From Vibrio mediterranei (GTDB taxonomy: Bacteria; Pseudomonadota; Gammaproteobacteria; Enterobacterales; Vibrionaceae), in assembly GCF_900088415.1 (NCBI RefSeq), contig NZ_FLLQ01000011.1, positions 62,001 to 126,000 on the forward strand: a stretch of 64,000 nucleotides of DNA. The letters run 5' to 3'. Under the pieces are notes generated by a model. It was not told the DNA's origin. It did no database searches and saw nothing but the letters and a program-made list of their open reading frames with translations. This document shows, in pieces, positions 1-8,904 of the stretch (the first letter of the stretch is position 1; each line of letters begins with the position of its first letter). A program made the translations under genes and the position numbers.

Positions 1-67
1 CCCCTTCAGAGCGCATAAGAACTGGCTCTAAAGGGAGTAGTGAAGCGAGTAGAGGTGCGGGAAAAAG

Positions 68-703
68 CTAGCTGTCAGATTCCATTTGCTGCAATAGAAT
101 CACCGCTTGAGTACGATTCTTTACACCAAGTTTTCTAAATATCGCCGTCATATGTGCTTTGATTGTAGCTTCAGAGACATTCAAATCATAAGCAATTTGC
201 TTGTTCAGTAAACCATCAGACAACATGCCTAATACTTTGTATTGTTGTGGAGTAAGTGTCGCCAGCTTTTCCGCAAGGTCGTTATTCTCAGCACTATCAA
301 TCAATAGTTCAGCAGGGAAATAAGGTTCTCCGTTCAACACCTGATTCAAAGCATTAATCAGTTCACGCATGTCACTGGATTTAGGAATAAAGCCAAAAGC
401 ACCATGCGTTTTAGCTTGAGACACGATACTGGGCTCTTCACTAGCAGAGATAACGACGACCGGAATATCCGGATAGTCAGCTCGTAGGTGAATTAGTCCT
501 GACATGCCATTGGCTCCTGGCATTTTAAGATCAAGCAAGATCAAATCTGGTTCATCATTCTTGGCAAGCAATCCAAGTAGCGAATCCAAGGAATCAGCTT
601 CTAGTAGATTGGCACCACTTATCGCCATGTGCACTGATTGGAAAAGTGCATTCCTAAAGAGTGGGTGATCATCAGCGATAATAATGGTGTAGCTGGGTTC
701 CAT
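68..703 (-). CDS. crbR: LuxR/NarL-family response regulator, CrbR-like
   Basis: A 211-residue two-domain response regulator. The N-terminal receiver (about residues 5-120) has the acidic pair in IIIADDHP, the phospho-acceptor Asp in LILLDLKMPG, and the Lys of FIPKSS. The C-terminal NarL/LuxR helix-turn-helix (about 145-205) reads LTPQQYKVLGMLSDGLLNKQIA followed by VSEATIKAHMTAIFRKLGV. In Vibrio cholerae the gene next to dsbD at this position is crbR, whose product together with the sensor CrbS activates acetyl-CoA synthetase (the acetate switch). The assignment rests on domain type plus this synteny; no partner kinase lies in the window. It is transcribed away from dsbD on the same strand, with about 110 bases between its start and the dsbD stop. 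Confidence 0.75.
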   Translation of the reverse strand: MEPSYTIIIADDHPLFRNALFQSVHMAISGANLLEADSLDSLLGLLAKNDEPDLILLDLKMPGANGMSGLIHLRADYPDIPVVVISASEEPSIVSQAKTHGAFGFIPKSSDMRELINALNQVLNGEPYFPAELLIDSAENNDLAEKLATLTPQQYKVLGMLSDGLLNKQIAYDLNVSEATIKAHMTAIFRKLGVKNRTQAVILLQQMESDS

Positions 704-812
704 AACATCTCAACTTTTTACGAAAGTGTTAATTTATATTATTAATTCAGACGGCTCTTTGAACAAATGAATCAATGCAAAACTCTGATGAGAATCGAAT
801 TTTTATTGTCTA

Positions 813-2630
813 TCATGGGCTCAAAGTATCAATCAGCTGGTTTTTACGAAGATGTTGCAAAAAGTCCTCAGCAGGAACAAAGCCTGTTAGACGAGCGGAG
901 GACACCGGATTGCCTTTTGCATCCCAAAATTCAATCGTAGGGAGTCCAAGCACATCCATCTGTTTAAGCAACTCAATATCTTGGGGTTGGTTTTTAGTGA
1001 CGTCAGCTTGAAGTAACACAAACTGAGACAACACGGGTTCAACCGAGGCATCATGGAAGGTGTACTTCTCGAACTCTTTACACGCCACACACCAGTCGGC
1101 ATAGAAGTCCAGCATAACGGGTTTTCCGGCTTGTTTTGCTTTGGCGAGTTCCTCATTGAGCTCTTGCACATTATTAATCTGGATGAAACTGACAGTGACT
1201 TCGCTGCTCACATTATTGCTGGTGGAGCCAAACCAATGGTTCAGCAAAGGTTGTGCTGAAGCAAATAAACCTAGGATGGCCAGTATCCCAACACAGCTTT
1301 GTTTCCAACCGCCGAAGGGCAGTGCGTTTTTCTGATGATAAAGCCAACCAAAGGCAGAGATGCCCAGTACTGACCAAAGCACGGTACTCCAAAACTCAGG
1401 CAGTAGTCTTTCAAGTAGAAAGATTGGCGCTGCGAGTAAGACAAAACCAAACAGTATTTTAACTCGTTCCATCCAATTACCCGCTTTAGGCAGCAGTTTA
1501 TTTCCAAATACCGCGGCAGCCATAAGAGGGATACCCATACCTAGGGCAAGAGCATAAAGCGCAATACCGCCAGTCAGTAAATCTCCACTTTGTGCTACAT
1601 ACAACAACGCTCCTGATAACGGAGCCGTAGTACAAGGAGAACAGACTAAACCTGAGATAGCTCCCATGGCGAAAACACCAAATAAGTTGCCACCTTGCTG
1701 CTTATTGCTGAGATTATTGAGCCAAGTTTGCAGTCCGCTTGGGAGCTGTAGGGTATACAAACCAAACATAGATAATGATAACGCGACAAACAAAGTACTG
1801 AGGCCGATCAACACATACGGATGCTGCATCGCGGCTTGAAACTGCATACCAGCAGAGGCGACGACTAGTCCCAGCAGTGTGTAAGTTAACGCCATACCTT
1901 GTACATATACGAGGGATAATACCAGTGCTTGTTTATGGCTGCGTTTACCTCCGCCCAACACGATGCTGGTTAGGATAGGGTACATAGGTAGCACACAAGG
2001 CGTGAAGGCAAGCCCTATGCCTAATAGTAAGAATAATGCAGGCGTCCACCAGTTTTGAGCCAGTTTATCAGTCAGCTCACTATCTCGAGTTTTCGAGGGG
2101 GTGGTGCTAGCAGTATCCGCAGCTGTTGCTTTAATGTCATTCGCGTTATCGAGAGGAGTTGCACTGTCAAAGTCGAATGGACTGATGTCTATGACACGTG
2201 TTTCTGGTGGATAACAGAAGCCTGCTTTTGCACAGCCTTGGTACTGCACAATGAGCTTGGCTCCAGTCTGATATTGACTCAATGGCACTTCGACAAAAAG
2301 GGGTTCTGTGTAGATATTGACGTCACCAAAAAATTCATCTTTATACGGTGTTCCGTCTTCCATCTTGATGCTGCCAATAGCGACATTTTCACCACTGATT
2401 GCAATGCGCTCTTGATAGAGGTAATAGTCCTCTTTGACCTGCCAATCGATGAACACTTTATTACCTTGTTGGTAGAAGTTCATAGGGAAAGCTTCATCAA
2501 CAGGGACAAAAGTATTGGCGGTATTTGGAGCGAAAGCTGGTGCATTATTGGAGTTGCCAAATAGCGCCCAGCTCGGGGTAGAGAAGGCAATAGCGAAAAG
2601 TAAGATGAACGGAGACAATATTCGGTACAT
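813..2630 (-). CDS. dsbD: Thiol:disulfide interchange protein DsbD
   Basis: Inner-membrane reductase that carries electrons from cytoplasmic thioredoxin to the periplasm, feeding DsbC/DsbG and cytochrome c maturation. A signal peptide (ILSPFILLFAIAFS) is followed by the periplasmic alpha domain with CAKAGFCYPPETR, a hydrophobic core of about eight membrane segments (residues ~195-440) with the redox cysteines in FTPCVLP and VCSPCTTAPL, and a C-terminal thioredoxin-like domain with the CVAC active site in YADWCVACKEFEK. The length (605 aa from this ATG) is normal for DsbD. An upstream in-frame TTG at 2639 is less likely than the ATG at 2630; neither has a strong ribosome-binding site. Confidence 0.95.
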   Translation of the reverse strand: MYRILSPFILLFAIAFSTPSWALFGNSNNAPAFAPNTANTFVPVDEAFPMNFYQQGNKVFIDWQVKEDYYLYQERIAISGENVAIGSIKMEDGTPYKDEFFGDVNIYTEPLFVEVPLSQYQTGAKLIVQYQGCAKAGFCYPPETRVIDISPFDFDSATPLDNANDIKATAADTASTTPSKTRDSELTDKLAQNWWTPALFLLLGIGLAFTPCVLPMYPILTSIVLGGGKRSHKQALVLSLVYVQGMALTYTLLGLVVASAGMQFQAAMQHPYVLIGLSTLFVALSLSMFGLYTLQLPSGLQTWLNNLSNKQQGGNLFGVFAMGAISGLVCSPCTTAPLSGALLYVAQSGDLLTGGIALYALALGMGIPLMAAAVFGNKLLPKAGNWMERVKILFGFVLLAAPIFLLERLLPEFWSTVLWSVLGISAFGWLYHQKNALPFGGWKQSCVGILAILGLFASAQPLLNHWFGSTSNNVSSEVTVSFIQINNVQELNEELAKAKQAGKPVMLDFYADWCVACKEFEKYTFHDASVEPVLSQFVLLQADVTKNQPQDIELLKQMDVLGLPTIEFWDAKGNPVSSARLTGFVPAEDFLQHLRKNQLIDTLSP

Positions 2631-2721
2631 ACAAGCCAAGTAAACGCGATCGTGAATAAGTTGAGGTTATATTAACTTAGGACAGGAAGATAGGCTGTTT
2701 TGTTTCAACTCAGACAAAAAA

Positions 2722-2745
2722 AGAGCCGCGTATCAACGCAGCTCT
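2722..2745. terminator. Bidirectional rho-independent terminator after dcuA
   Basis: A 9-bp nearly perfect stem (AGAGCCGCG / CGCAGCTCT) is flanked by an A tract on the left and a T tract on the right, so it can end transcripts on both strands. It lies between the dcuA stop and the dsbD start and probably separates the two units. Confidence 0.8.
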
Positions 2746-2767
2746 CATTTTTTAGAATAGCCTAAGG

Positions 2768-4078
2768 TTAGCCAATCAAAATGCCGCCAAAGGCAAAGCC
2801 TAGTGCAACTGCTGTTGCGATAGTTGCCACACCAGGAATGAAGAATGGGTGGTTAAAGACTAGATTACCAATTCTCGTTGAACCTGTGTCATCCATTTCT
2901 ACCGCCGCCAATAAGGTTGGGTACGTTGGAAGAACGAATAGTGCACTAACCGCTGCAAATGAGGCAACAGCTGTGAGAGGAGCAACTCCAATCGCCAATG
3001 CTGCTGGCATAAGTGCAACTGTCGTTGCGCCTTGAGAATAAAGCAGCATAGAAGCAAAGAACAGTACTAGGGCTAGCATCCATGGGTAGTCAGCAAGTAG
3101 CGCGCCTGCAAACTCTTTGATGCCGTCTACGTGTGCGTTAACGAATGTTGAGCCTAACCATGCAACACCTAGTACGCACACACATGCTGTCATGCCTGAG
3201 CGGAAGGTGGCTGCTGAAGGAATTTTAGACGCATCGATCTTAGTAGTTAGCGTGATGATGGCTGCCGCTGCTAACATCACCGTCATAATTGCTTCGTTAC
3301 GTCCAAGTGCAGGGTCTTCAATCAAACCAATAGAGCCGGAGATAGCCGCTGCGTAACAAACAACGAAGGCAATCGCACCTAGGAAGATGTAGGTTGCTTT
3401 CTTCGCTGTCGGTAGGATCTCACGTTTTTGAGCAGTGTTTAGTTTGATAAGACCTTGAGCCAAGCGCTCTTGATAAACCGGATCATCTTTAAGCTCACTA
3501 CCCATAAAGTTGGCAACAAACGCACCGACCATACAAGCGATAAAGGTGGTTGGGATACAAACCGCAAGAAGTGTTAAGTAATCAACGCCCATTGGCGCTA
3601 GCATAGCTGCAAAAGCGACAACTGCGGCTGAGATTGGAGACGCTGTAATCGCGATTTGGGAAGCGACAACGGCGATTGAAAGCGGGCGAGATGGACGAAC
3701 ACCCTGACCTTTTGCCACTTCGGCAATTACAGGTAGTGTAGAGAACGCGGTATGACCTGTACCAGCCATGAGTGTCATCAAGAAAGTTACAATTGGAGCG
3801 TAAAAGGTAATCCTTTCTGGATGTTTGCGAAGAAAATCTTCAGCAACTTGTACTAACCAGTCCATGCCACCAGCAACTTGCATTGCGGCAATCGCAGTAA
3901 TGACCGACATGATAATTAGAATAACATCCACCGGGATGTAAGCTTGGCTTGTCGGTACGCCTAAGACTAAAGATAGGGCAATAACACCCGCACCACCCGC
4001 TAAACCAATTCCAATACCGCCTATACGTGCACCTAAATAGATAAATAGCAGTACGACGGCCAGTTCTATAGCAACCAT
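2768..4078 (-). CDS. dcuA: Anaerobic C4-dicarboxylate transporter DcuA
   Basis: Polytopic inner-membrane transporter that exchanges aspartate, fumarate or malate for succinate. The 436-residue length matches E. coli DcuA (433), and the protein is hydrophobic throughout with about ten to twelve membrane segments, starting MVAIELAVVLLFIYLGARIGG. The start was set at the ATG at 4078, preceded by GAGGAATTGCT, rather than the earlier in-frame ATG at 4093. It lies directly downstream of aspA on the same strand, the classical aspA-dcuA arrangement in which aspartate is imported and deaminated to fumarate for the fumarate reductase encoded at the right end of this window. Confidence 0.93.
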   Translation of the reverse strand: MVAIELAVVLLFIYLGARIGGIGIGLAGGAGVIALSLVLGVPTSQAYIPVDVILIIMSVITAIAAMQVAGGMDWLVQVAEDFLRKHPERITFYAPIVTFLMTLMAGTGHTAFSTLPVIAEVAKGQGVRPSRPLSIAVVASQIAITASPISAAVVAFAAMLAPMGVDYLTLLAVCIPTTFIACMVGAFVANFMGSELKDDPVYQERLAQGLIKLNTAQKREILPTAKKATYIFLGAIAFVVCYAAAISGSIGLIEDPALGRNEAIMTVMLAAAAIITLTTKIDASKIPSAATFRSGMTACVCVLGVAWLGSTFVNAHVDGIKEFAGALLADYPWMLALVLFFASMLLYSQGATTVALMPAALAIGVAPLTAVASFAAVSALFVLPTYPTLLAAVEMDDTGSTRIGNLVFNHPFFIPGVATIATAVALGFAFGGILIG

Positions 4079-4192
4079 AGCAATTCCTCGCATTATATCT
4101 TTGGGTCATTTGTGTAAATGACGGAAGATATTTGTTTATGTCGTGTTATTTGAATTTTATAAAGTCTTTAATTTGGCAAAGTAACAACTAAA

Positions 4193-4216
4193 AAGGCTCC
4201 CCAAAAGGAGAGCCTT
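4193..4216 (-). terminator. Rho-independent terminator between aspA and dcuA
   Basis: Stem AAGGCTC/GAGCCTT with an extra CC/GG pair and an A-rich loop. On the minus strand it is followed by a T run. It sits just after the aspA stop and may attenuate aspA transcripts before dcuA. Confidence 0.75.
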
Positions 4217-4226
4217 AACAGCAGTA

Positions 4227-5678
4227 TTACTCGTAGCGTTTCGCTTTATACTGAGGTTTCATCAGATTGTCTACTGAGAATATGTCATCGAGCTCTTCTT
4301 CTGAAAGTAGCCCTCTCTCAAGCACTACTTCACGAACACTCTTACCAGTTTCAGCACAAATCTTACCCACAATGTCGCCTTCGTGGTGACCAATATAAGG
4401 ATTTAGGTAAGTCACAATACCAATAGAGTTAAAGACATAGCCCTCACAGACTTCTTTATTAACGGTGATGCCATCTACACATTTATCACGAAGGTTAATG
4501 CAGGCATTCTTTAGAATATCGAGAGACTCAAACATGCTTTGTGCGATGACTGGCTCCATCACGTTAAGCTGAAGCTGTCCACCTTCTGCTGCAAATGAGA
4601 TAGTGTTGTCATTACCAAGTACTTTGAAGCACACTTGGTTAACCACCTCAGGCACTACAGGGTTTACTTTAGCTGGCATAATGGATGAACCAGCTTGAAG
4701 CTCAGGTAGGTTCAGCTCGTTCAAGCCTGTACGTGGGCCTGAAGACAACAAACGAAGATCATTACAGATCTTAGATAGCTTAACCGCCAAGCGTTTTAGA
4801 GCGCCGTGTGTCATTACATAAGCGCCACAATCTGACGTTGCTTCAATCAAATCTTCAGCTGGAACACATTCTAGTCCAGTGACTTCAGTTAGGTGTTTAA
4901 CGGCTAACTCTTGATAACCTTCTGCAGCGTTTAGGCCTGTACCGATGGCTGTTGCGCCTAGGTTTACTTCAAGCAGTAACTTAGAGGTGTAGTCTAGGTT
5001 ACGAATTTCTTCGTTCAAAGTGACGGCCCAAGCATGGAATTCTTGGCCCACAGTCATAGGAACGGCATCTTGTAGCTGGGTACGGCCCATTTTTAGAATC
5101 GTAGAGAACTCTTGGCTCTTGTCTTCAAATGAACCTTTTAGATACTCGATAGCATCAATGAGTTTACGAACACTGTTGTAAACCGCGATGCGGAACCCTG
5201 TTGGGTACGCACAGTTGGTAGACTGGCTCTTATTTACATGGTCATTAGGGTTGATGAACTCATATTGACCCTTTTCTTTACCCATCAGCTCTAGCGCAAC
5301 GTTAGCAATGACTTCGTTGGTGTTCATGTTGACAGAAGTGCCTGCGCCGCCTTGGAACACGTCAGATGGGAATTGGTCCATGCACTTGCCAGTTTCCAAA
5401 ATAACATCACATGCTTGAATAATGAATTGCGCGATGTCTTTTGGAATGACGCCTAGTTCTCTGTTGGCTAATGCGGCTGCTTTCTTGGTCATTACCATAC
5501 CGCGAACAAAGTCGGGTACATCAGAAATGGTAACGTTGGAGATATTAAAGTTTTCGATAGCGCGCAGCGTGTGAATGCCATAATAAGCATCCGCCGGGAC
5601 ATGACGTTGGCCTAATAGATCTTCTTCAATACGAGTGGCTTGAGTTGCTACAGGATTAGCGTGTGTGGTTGTAGCCAT
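4227..5678 (-). CDS. aspA: Aspartate ammonia-lyase (aspartase)
   Basis: Cytoplasmic enzyme of the fumarase/aspartase superfamily that converts L-aspartate to fumarate and ammonia. It has 483 residues (E. coli AspA 478) and the superfamily signature GSSIMPAKVNPV, which holds the catalytic serine loop. Other conserved blocks are HVNKSQSTN and GRTQLQDAVPMT. It forms a unit with downstream dcuA. The 350-base region upstream, shared with divergent fxsA, should hold the promoter, and regulation by CRP/FNR would be expected from the family, but I could not place a convincing box. Confidence 0.96.
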   Translation of the reverse strand: MATTTHANPVATQATRIEEDLLGQRHVPADAYYGIHTLRAIENFNISNVTISDVPDFVRGMVMTKKAAALANRELGVIPKDIAQFIIQACDVILETGKCMDQFPSDVFQGGAGTSVNMNTNEVIANVALELMGKEKGQYEFINPNDHVNKSQSTNCAYPTGFRIAVYNSVRKLIDAIEYLKGSFEDKSQEFSTILKMGRTQLQDAVPMTVGQEFHAWAVTLNEEIRNLDYTSKLLLEVNLGATAIGTGLNAAEGYQELAVKHLTEVTGLECVPAEDLIEATSDCGAYVMTHGALKRLAVKLSKICNDLRLLSSGPRTGLNELNLPELQAGSSIMPAKVNPVVPEVVNQVCFKVLGNDNTISFAAEGGQLQLNVMEPVIAQSMFESLDILKNACINLRDKCVDGITVNKEVCEGYVFNSIGIVTYLNPYIGHHEGDIVGKICAETGKSVREVVLERGLLSEEELDDIFSVDNLMKPQYKAKRYE

Positions 5679-6030
5679 ATTTTGGATCCTTAGATTATTG
5701 TTCTGCGTTGATTACAGTATATTTGCCAAATCTGTTTTAAGAATCCATTCGCCAGAATAATTGGCTAGTTATTACGTCCTGACTTATGGGGTACATATTA
5801 CTCAAAGTAGCACATAAAAATAGTATCCAGATCACCTTTTTCACCGAAAGTTTGCACAACGTTGCGTAACGAGTCGGAGATGCGATAACCATCAAAAAAA
5901 TTCATGAATTTATTGTTCAAATTTATACTTTGTAAAACTAAATCTGTGCTTTATACAGGTGAAATTGAGCATTTTATTTGTGGTTTGGTTCTAGGTCAGC
6001 GTAAACTGACATCAAACCAAGGAGGACGTT
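5679..6030. other. Divergent intergenic region aspA / fxsA
   Basis: About 350 bases with no credible gene. It must carry the divergent promoters for aspA and fxsA. AT-rich blocks are present but I could not assign -35/-10 pairs or regulator boxes with confidence. Near the right edge AAGGAGG is the ribosome-binding site of fxsA. Confidence 0.5.
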
Positions 6031-6534
6031 GTGTTTCCGATATTATTATTACTGTTTATTTTTGTACCAATTATCGAAATTGGGTTGTTTATTCAAGTCG
6101 GTGGTTTCCTAGGATTGTGGCCAACAATCGGGTTAGTTTTACTAACGGCTTTTGTGGGTGCGTCTTTAGTAAGAAGCCAAGGTTTGCAAACGCTAATGTC
6201 GGTGCAAACGCGACTTCAGCAAGGTGAAATGCCTGCACAACAAATTGTTGAAGGTGTCATGCTAGCGGTATCGGGTGTCCTATTGCTTACCCCTGGCTTT
6301 ATGACGGATGCACTTGGCATGTTAGTCCTATTACCGGCACCGCGTGCGGCGATAGCGAAATATTTGATGAGTAAAATGGTAGTGAAAACCATGTCTAACG
6401 GAGCGTTTCACCAAGGCGGCTTCCAAGGTCATGATCCTTTCCAACAAAATCCTTTCGACAAGCACCAAGATGGCAATACTTTTGAAGGTGAATACGAGCG
6501 TAAGGATGACGATGATCGTAATAAGTTAAACTAA
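6031..6534 (+). CDS. fxsA: FxsA family membrane protein
   Basis: A 167-residue integral membrane protein. FxsA was named in E. coli because its overproduction relieves F-plasmid exclusion of phage T7; its normal role is unclear. The N-terminal part (residues ~1-110) is strongly hydrophobic with the family features VFPILLLLFIFVPIIEIGLFIQVG and GLWPTIGLVLLTAFVGASLVR. The C-terminal tail is hydrophilic and rich in Gly, Gln, Asp and Lys. The start is a GTG preceded by AAGGAGGACGTT, an unusually strong ribosome-binding site that fixes it. The next gene begins two bases after the stop. Confidence 0.92.
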   Translation: MFPILLLLFIFVPIIEIGLFIQVGGFLGLWPTIGLVLLTAFVGASLVRSQGLQTLMSVQTRLQQGEMPAQQIVEGVMLAVSGVLLLTPGFMTDALGMLVLLPAPRAAIAKYLMSKMVVKTMSNGAFHQGGFQGHDPFQQNPFDKHQDGNTFEGEYERKDDDDRNKLN

Positions 6535-6535
6535 C

Positions 6536-7042
6536 GTGATATTCAAACGTTTCAAGCTCACCAAGCGTCGTTGGAACAACATATTAATTATCGCCATCTC
6601 GGCGTTTATGTTGTTGATGGCGGCGCCAAATCTCATTAAGCAGTATCTTATTGAGCAAGATGTCGAGCCTCAGGTTTTAACTGGGTTGGTGCTGGATCCA
6701 AATGCCAGTCCAATTGAAATTAACTACGCAGGCATACAGTTTTATCTTGATGACGAGACTTGGCATGCCATTCCTGAAAAATGGACGTCAGACGCAGCTA
6801 GTGTCATTCAGCGTTGGCGAGCCATTCAGGGGACTCCTGTGGATGAGAAGACCTACGCCAAACTAAAACCTGTATTGGAAAACCCAATGACGGTGGAGGT
6901 GTGGTATCAAGAGAAAGAAGAGCCTCAACGTATTACGGCCTATCAGCTTGAAAAATTCTGGCTGCTGAATACCTACGACGAAAATTGGGTTGCAGTCAGC
7001 TTTGAAGCCAGTAGTCTAATACCTACCGAATCCAATCAATAA
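6536..7042 (+). CDS. Conserved membrane-anchored protein of unknown function
   Basis: A 168-residue protein I cannot assign to a named family. It has a basic N-terminus (IFKRFKLTKRRW), one membrane segment (NILIIAISAFMLLMAAPNLI, about residues 15-35) and a soluble, probably periplasmic domain that is rich in aromatic and acidic residues. The start is GTG, one base after the fxsA stop, and mutM follows after 9 bases, so the three genes are probably co-transcribed. I believe it is a vibrio-specific conserved protein from its place in the fxsA-mutM block, but no function can be read from it. Confidence 0.75.
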   Translation: MIFKRFKLTKRRWNNILIIAISAFMLLMAAPNLIKQYLIEQDVEPQVLTGLVLDPNASPIEINYAGIQFYLDDETWHAIPEKWTSDAASVIQRWRAIQGTPVDEKTYAKLKPVLENPMTVEVWYQEKEEPQRITAYQLEKFWLLNTYDENWVAVSFEASSLIPTESNQ

Positions 7043-7051
7043 AGGGCTCTT

Positions 7052-7861
7052 ATGCCAGAGTTACCTGAAGTAGAAGTGTCTCGTCTTGGGATCAGTCCAC
7101 ACTTATTGGATGAGACCATTAAAGAAATTGTGGTGCGCCAAAGACAATTGCGCTGGTTGATCCCACAAGAAATTCATCAGCTACATGGGCAAGCGATTAC
7201 GTCGATTCGTCGTCGAGCTAAATATTTGCTGATAGATACCGACAAAGGAACGGCAATTGTTCACCTTGGTATGTCGGGAAGTTTACGTGTTCTTGATAAC
7301 CCACCTGAAGCGGAGAAACACGATCACGTTGATTTGGTTTTGAGTAACGGTAAAGTGATGCGTTACAACGATCCACGTCGCTTTGGGGCTTGGCTTTGGT
7401 GTGCGCCTGGAGAGTCCCATGAACTCCTTGCTAATTGTGGTCCTGAGCCATTGACGGAAGAGTTTTGTGCCGATTGGATGTTGGAGAAAGCAAGAAACAA
7501 ACGTGTGGCGGTAAAAACCTTCATTATGAACAACGCCAATGTTGTGGGGGTAGGCAATATCTACGCTTGTGAGTCCTTGTTTAGCGCTGGAATACACCCA
7601 ACAACACCCGCTTATAAAGTGACTTTGACTCAGTGGCAGTTACTCGTTTCAGAAATAAAGCGTGTTTTAGCACAAGCGATCACTCAAGGTGGTACGACGT
7701 TAAAAGATTTTTCTCAATCGGATGGTAAGCCAGGGTACTTCGCTCAAGAGTTGCAAGTCTATGGACGAGCTAACGAACCTTGCCATCAGTGCGGAGAACC
7801 AATAGAACAAATGAAAATCGGGCAGAGAAACACCTTTTTTTGTTCCCATTGTCAGCAGTAA
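7052..7861 (+). CDS. mutM: Formamidopyrimidine-DNA glycosylase MutM (Fpg)
   Basis: Base-excision repair enzyme that removes 8-oxoguanine and formamidopyrimidines and nicks the abasic site. It has 269 residues, the family size. The catalytic N-terminus MPELPEVEVSRLG gives Pro1 (Schiff-base nucleophile) and Glu2 after Met removal. The H2TH region contains NANVVGVGNIYACESLF, and the C-terminal zinc finger has the four cysteines of CHQCGEP and FFCSHC. It ends at a strong bidirectional terminator shared with the convergent lpxN. Confidence 0.97.
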   Translation: MPELPEVEVSRLGISPHLLDETIKEIVVRQRQLRWLIPQEIHQLHGQAITSIRRRAKYLLIDTDKGTAIVHLGMSGSLRVLDNPPEAEKHDHVDLVLSNGKVMRYNDPRRFGAWLWCAPGESHELLANCGPEPLTEEFCADWMLEKARNKRVAVKTFIMNNANVVGVGNIYACESLFSAGIHPTTPAYKVTLTQWQLLVSEIKRVLAQAITQGGTTLKDFSQSDGKPGYFAQELQVYGRANEPCHQCGEPIEQMKIGQRNTFFCSHCQQ

Positions 7862-7880
7862 TATTGTGTCTTGTATTCAA

Positions 7881-7912
7881 ACAAAAGCGCTTGCCGAGGC
7901 AAGCGCTTTTGT
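7881..7912. terminator. Bidirectional terminator between mutM and lpxN
   Basis: Long stem AAAAGCGCTTGCC / GGCAAGCGCTTTT (13 bp) with a 2-base loop and A/T tracts on both sides, between convergent genes. Confidence 0.9.
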
Positions 7913-7932
7913 TTTTGATTGATGTTTGGCGA

Positions 7933-8889
7933 CTAGATATTGTCGTAGATACGAATACCGTCACGTTGGGTTTCGAGAAGGTATAGGTTCCACATATACT
8001 GCTCAGGTTTATCTCGTAGCAAATCTTCAATCGCTTTATTCATCGCCCGTGCATCTTGCTCCTCATCACCCGTAGGGAAGTTGTCGATAGCAGGCAGAAT
8101 ATGCACTTCGTATTTGCTGGTTTTGTCGTTATAGGCAGGCAGGACGGGTACTACTTTCGCTCGCGATAATCGAGACATTTTGCCAAAGCCTTTTAATGTG
8201 GCTTTTTCAGTAGCAAAGAAAGGCACAAATACTGAGTTTTGTGGACCATGATCCTCATCAGGCAGCCAATATCCGATATACCCATCTTTAATAGAGCGTA
8301 CGAATGGTTTCACTCCAGCACTACGAGCAAAGATACGACCACCATATTGCATACGCTGAACATGCATCAGCCAGTCACCAATAGGGTTGTTTTGTGGCTT
8401 CATGATCGTTGCGACTTTGTAACCTTGCGCAGCGAGCATCACCGCCGGGTAATCAACAGCCCATGCGTGTGGTGCTAAGATAATCACATTCTCACCAGCA
8501 TCTAATAAAGGCATCAGATTTTCTTCACCGATCATAACGCCACGCTGCTGGTTGTGTTTAGTTGAGCGAATCAAAAACTCTGAATACCCCAACAAGTATT
8601 GACCTGCTTTAGCAAACGTCTCTTCGACAATATGCTGGATCTCTTGCTCGGACTTTTCTGGAAAACACTTTTGTAGATTGAGGCGAGTACGCCTGACTAC
8701 ACGACCATTTTTGCCGACGATAATACCAGAGATGTATCGGGCAAATTTATCGCGTGGTTTAGCGGGTACAAAAGCCAGTAAAACAGCAAAGAGAATACCG
8801 AGCCAAGTTCCCCAGTGTTTTGGGTGTAAGAATGCCCATTGGAATGTAGGATTGTAGAGGTTCTTATCTACGTGTTGTTGATTACTCAT
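7933..8889 (-). CDS. lpxN: Lipid A secondary acyltransferase, LpxM/LpxN type
   Basis: A 318-residue inner-membrane acyltransferase of the LpxL/LpxM/HtrB family, which adds a secondary acyl chain to Kdo2-lipid A. The HX4D catalytic motif is in APHAWAVDYPA, and an N-terminal hydrophobic segment (GTWLGILFAVLLAFVPAK) anchors it. In V. cholerae the gene in this position (next to lpxL, slmA and coaBC) encodes the hydroxyacyl transferase LpxN; I transfer that symbol on synteny. The start is 15 bases downstream of the lpxL stop, so the two paralogues form an operon. It may alternatively be annotated lpxM. Confidence 0.8.
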   Translation of the reverse strand: MSNQQHVDKNLYNPTFQWAFLHPKHWGTWLGILFAVLLAFVPAKPRDKFARYISGIIVGKNGRVVRRTRLNLQKCFPEKSEQEIQHIVEETFAKAGQYLLGYSEFLIRSTKHNQQRGVMIGEENLMPLLDAGENVIILAPHAWAVDYPAVMLAAQGYKVATIMKPQNNPIGDWLMHVQRMQYGGRIFARSAGVKPFVRSIKDGYIGYWLPDEDHGPQNSVFVPFFATEKATLKGFGKMSRLSRAKVVPVLPAYNDKTSKYEVHILPAIDNFPTGDEEQDARAMNKAIEDLLRDKPEQYMWNLYLLETQRDGIRIYDNI

Positions 8890-8904
8890 TCATTACCTTT
8901 GAGC

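Noticed and set aside
7283..7597. Long minus-strand open frames inside mutM and many similar shadow frames
   Set aside because: They lie opposite real genes and have no ribosome-binding site or protein-like composition.
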